NCBI GenBank assembly: GCA_021736615.1
Contig: JAIPFN010000027.1
Span: 1-7,372 of the forward strand
Length of the DNA: 7,372 nt
Direction of reading: 5' to 3'
From: Phycisphaerae bacterium
GTDB lineage: Bacteria; Planctomycetota; Phycisphaerae; Sedimentisphaerales; Anaerohalosphaeraceae
Shown here: positions 5,298 to 7,372 of the stretch, one piece after another
How positions within the stretch are numbered: the stretch's first letter is position 1
How the letters are laid out: each line of letters opens with the position of its first letter
Position numbers and translations under genes: made by a program
Notes under the pieces: model-generated
The model's input: only the letters and a program-made list of their open reading frames with translations
The model's database searches: none
What the model was told of the DNA's origin: nothing

Positions 5298-6932
5298 CTA
5301 TTCAGGGATTTGTTTGAATTCAGGGTTTTTAGCCGGATTATCTTTTCCCGCCTTGACGGCATCATATTGCCCCTCAGTTATCCAGGTAAGGTCTTTCCAG
5401 TACCCCGTATCATTTTTCTGAACTTCCCCCGGTGTAGTGCGACCGTTGAGCACTATATCTGTTATCTTGGCTTTAAGTCGCTGAATATGTTCAGGGTATT
5501 TCGCGGCAAGATTGTTTTCCTCGCCAGGGTCGGTTCCAAGGTCATAAAGCTCCAGTTTCTCTCCACCATGCGGCATAATCAGCTTCCATTTACCTTCTGT
5601 AACAGCAAACCGCCCATTGATACTATGATTGATCAAAGGCCGGCGCTCATAATCAGCCTTCGGATTTACCAGAACTTCCGCAAAACTCTGACTATCCTCA
5701 CCTGCATTGTCCGGCATCTTAACCCCAAGCAGATCCGCAAAAGTAGCAAGCACGTCAACCTGCCCGACCGGTTTATCCCATCTCCGCCCCGGCTGCTTTA
5801 CACCCGCAGGCCACCGAACAATAAACGGCAGTCGATGCCCGCCCTCATAAATATCACGCTTGCCGCCCCTGTAAATATAACTGCTGTCATGGCCGAACTC
5901 TTCGATACGTCCTTCCCATGATTTTTCCGGGCCGTTATCGCTGGTAAAAACGATCAAAGTATTTTCATCAAGCCCCGACTTTTCCAGAAACTCAAGTATC
6001 TGTCCGACACGATAATCCGTTTCGATAACAAACTCGCCGTAACCACCGCAATCGCCTTTTCCCCAAAACTCCTGCTTTGGGCACACCGGATAATGCGGCG
6101 ACGTAAACGGCAGATAAACAAAAAACGGCTTGCCGCTTTTCGCCTCGCCCGCCTTACCGCCCATCCATTCGATAGCCTTATCGGTAAAACGAGTAAGACA
6201 CTCGTTATCGATAAAGTCCGGCGCAACTTCCATTCCGCGAACACCAATAACCTTTTTCGTTTCTTGAGGCGTCTTCTGATACGGCGGCATAATGCGGTAA
6301 TCGACATGACGGTCATTCTTCTTTTTAGCCGTATACAATGTCGGCGGCACTTTTGCATATCGACCCTCGAACCAGGCAAGGATGCCATAGTTCAAAGATG
6401 CCGGAACCCCGTAGAAATAATCGAACCCCTTATCCAACGGCATGTCCTTGATAGGCTTGGACCAATCACGATCGCCCGGTGTCCCGGGAAAATCCATCCC
6501 CAAATGCCACTTGCCGACCATAGCCGTATTATAACCGTTATCCTTCAGCAAAGAAGCCAGCGTCATACGTCCATCAGCGATCAGACATTCACCCTCGGCC
6601 TTAAGCACACCGGTTTTCTTTTTCGTCCGCCAGCAGTACCGCCCCGTAAGCAAGCCATAACGCGAAGGCGTACAAACAGTATCCGAGCTGTGCCCGTTAG
6701 TAAAACTAACCCCTTCCTTAGCAAGCCGGTCAATATTAGGCGTCTTAAACTTAGCGTCCGGATTCAAACAACTCGCGTCCCCAAACCCCTGGTCATCAGT
6801 ATAAATAACAATAATATTAGGCTGTACCTTTTGAATTCCTTTTGCAGGCGGCAAGGCTTTACCGCTCACACAAGAAGTTAGCAAAAAGATAACAATTAAC
6901 AGTACACAGTTTTTTAAAATTCGGCTATTCAT
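5298..6932 (-). CDS. Lipoprotein sulfatase, formylglycine (Cys) type
   Basis: This 544-residue member of the arylsulfatase A-like (S1) fold begins with a lipoprotein signal: hydrophobic residues 9-18, then lipobox L-T-S-C with Cys21 lipidated. The core has the metal pair Asp46-Asp47 in IVIYTDDQGFGD and the sulfatase signature C87-T-P-S-R91, then LLTGRY. Cys87 would be converted to formylglycine by a maturase not in this window. Further active-site segments are GKWHLG (140-145), SPH with His280, TSDNGPE with Asp332-Asn333, and GGK358 before EGGHRLPF. The C-terminal subdomain includes LYDLGTDPGEENNLA (462-476) and NGRTTPG. It would hydrolyse sulfate esters on a glycan or small substrate in the periplasm or at the membrane; the exact substrate cannot be read from sequence. 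The ATG has AAGGA at 6941-6945, spacing 8. It ends at TAG followed by an open extension. Confidence 0.95.
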   Translation of the reverse strand: MNSRILKNCVLLIVIFLLTSCVSGKALPPAKGIQKVQPNIIVIYTDDQGFGDASCLNPDAKFKTPNIDRLAKEGVSFTNGHSSDTVCTPSRYGLLTGRYCWRTKKKTGVLKAEGECLIADGRMTLASLLKDNGYNTAMVGKWHLGMDFPGTPGDRDWSKPIKDMPLDKGFDYFYGVPASLNYGILAWFEGRYAKVPPTLYTAKKKNDRHVDYRIMPPYQKTPQETKKVIGVRGMEVAPDFIDNECLTRFTDKAIEWMGGKAGEAKSGKPFFVYLPFTSPHYPVCPKQEFWGKGDCGGYGEFVIETDYRVGQILEFLEKSGLDENTLIVFTSDNGPEKSWEGRIEEFGHDSSYIYRGGKRDIYEGGHRLPFIVRWPAGVKQPGRRWDKPVGQVDVLATFADLLGVKMPDNAGEDSQSFAEVLVNPKADYERRPLINHSINGRFAVTEGKWKLIMPHGGEKLELYDLGTDPGEENNLAAKYPEHIQRLKAKITDIVLNGRTTPGEVQKNDTGYWKDLTWITEGQYDAVKAGKDNPAKNPEFKQIPE

Positions 6933-6940
6933 AATCCCTG

Positions 6941-6945
6941 TCCTT
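6941..6945 (-). promoter_or_regulatory. Shine-Dalgarno of the lipoprotein sulfatase
   Basis: AAGGA lies eight bases upstream of the ATG at 6930-6932. This fixes the start just before a lipoprotein signal peptide. No terminator-like hairpin was seen in the 66 bases between the two sulfatase genes, so a shared transcript is likely. Confidence 0.5.
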
Positions 6946-6998
6946 CGGTAAAGTTTATATTTCCGTTTTACATCTGTTAGTTATTCTTCACAGGTTCC

Positions 6999-7372
6999 CT
7001 AAAGCTCATAATCTTTTCCATTGAGACTTCTAATAACCGAACGCATCCATTCGTCAAGTTCTTTCTTCATTTGCTTACATCGCTGCTGATGTTCGCCGCC
7101 GGAGATCAGGTTGTTCGTTTCCATCGGGTCATCTTCTAAATTGTAAAGTTCGTAAACTTCCCCATTCTTGCGATGAAGCTTCCATGGCCAATCTGTCCAT
7201 GCCGCATGCCCATTTGCCGTATCTTCCGGAAACTGCGGAAACTCATACACATCCTTAGCCATCCGCCAGGGATCATACGGCTTAGGTTCACCGGCCTGCT
7301 GCTTTTCCATGATCGCCTTGAGAATCCTGTCACTCCAGGTACTTTCCCCCTTTTGAAAATTATGCCAGAACC
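6999..7372 (-). CDS. Sulfatase, C-terminal part (start outside window)
   Basis: The frame is open to the window edge, about 124 codons. An internal Met at 7310 is not the start: upstream codons read HNFQKGESTWSDRILKAI, typical of the late part of a sulfatase. Other segments match the C-terminal subdomain of the family: TDWPWKLHRKNGEVYELYNL, then EDDPMETNNLI and ELDEWMRSVIRSLNGKDYEL before TAG (6999-7001), with a second stop TAA six codons on. The catalytic half is not visible, so the catalytic residue type cannot be judged. It differs clearly in sequence from the sulfatase at 5298-6932, so the two probably act on different linkages. The pair is likely co-transcribed. Confidence 0.9.
   Translation of the reverse strand, partial: FWHNFQKGESTWSDRILKAIMEKQQAGEPKPYDPWRMAKDVYEFPQFPEDTANGHAAWTDWPWKLHRKNGEVYELYNLEDDPMETNNLISGGEHQQRCKQMKKELDEWMRSVIRSLNGKDYEL

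Noticed and set aside
6093..6881. Plus-strand open frame of 262 residues opposite the lipoprotein sulfatase
   Set aside because: It is the mirror of a highly conserved sulfatase frame. The translation is Arg/Ile-rich without family motifs, as expected of antisense shadow sequence.
1..7372. CRISPR array, tRNA, rRNA, transposon ends or integration sites
   Set aside because: I saw no regularly spaced repeats, cloverleaf-like stretches, transposase frames or terminal inverted repeats with target duplications. The large repeats are explained by the gene duplication.

Overview
The window looks like chromosomal DNA of a planctomycete or a close PVC relative, most likely of the Phycisphaerae/Sedimentisphaerales type. 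Four things point there: an exported protein with a PEP-CTERM sorting tail, a paralogue ending in a planctomycete-style dockerin-like repeat, an ECF-like sigma factor followed directly by a membrane FecR protein with a LamG-like ectodomain, and a pair of sulfatases. This assignment rests on family resemblance, not on a database search. Every real gene is on the minus strand, so the genetic order runs from high to low coordinates.

Layout in direction of transcription. (1) 7372-6999: C-terminal part of a sulfatase whose start lies outside the window. (2) 6932-5298: complete lipoprotein sulfatase of the Cys (formylglycine) type, 66 bp after the first, probably in the same operon. Its TAG stop is followed in frame by 44 open codons (5297-5166) before TGA. 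(3) 5076-4522: sigma-70 family factor starting at TTG, with a candidate promoter and an inverted repeat just upstream. (4) 4518-2686: single-pass FecR/LamG-like protein, starting three bases after the sigma stop and in the same frame. (5) 2395-914: exported multidomain protein with Ig/fibronectin-like modules and a dockerin-like C-terminus, followed by a strong terminator hairpin at 864-896. (6) 768-1: a paralogue of gene 5 with a PEP-CTERM tail in place of the Ig and dockerin modules, broken by one TAG codon at 505-507 where the paralogue has Trp.

The genes fit a surface-polysaccharide theme. The sulfatases would desulfate sulfated glycans at the envelope. The sigma/FecR pair would sense an external ligand and switch on target genes. 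The two paralogous exported proteins would be surface or extracellular products kept by different C-terminal sorting modules. The link between the sigma/FecR pair and the paralogues is inferred from position only.

The observations most worth a second look are: a hairpin or dyad preserved in both paralogue leaders (one change in 20 stem bases, compatible with pairing, against six in 19 loop bases); the exchange of C-terminal sorting modules between the paralogues; and in-frame amber codons followed by open sequence. No RNA genes, CRISPR arrays, insertion sequences or genuine plus-strand genes were seen. The gaps at 2450-2685 and 5077-5297 are under 300 bases and are AT-rich; their contents are given below.
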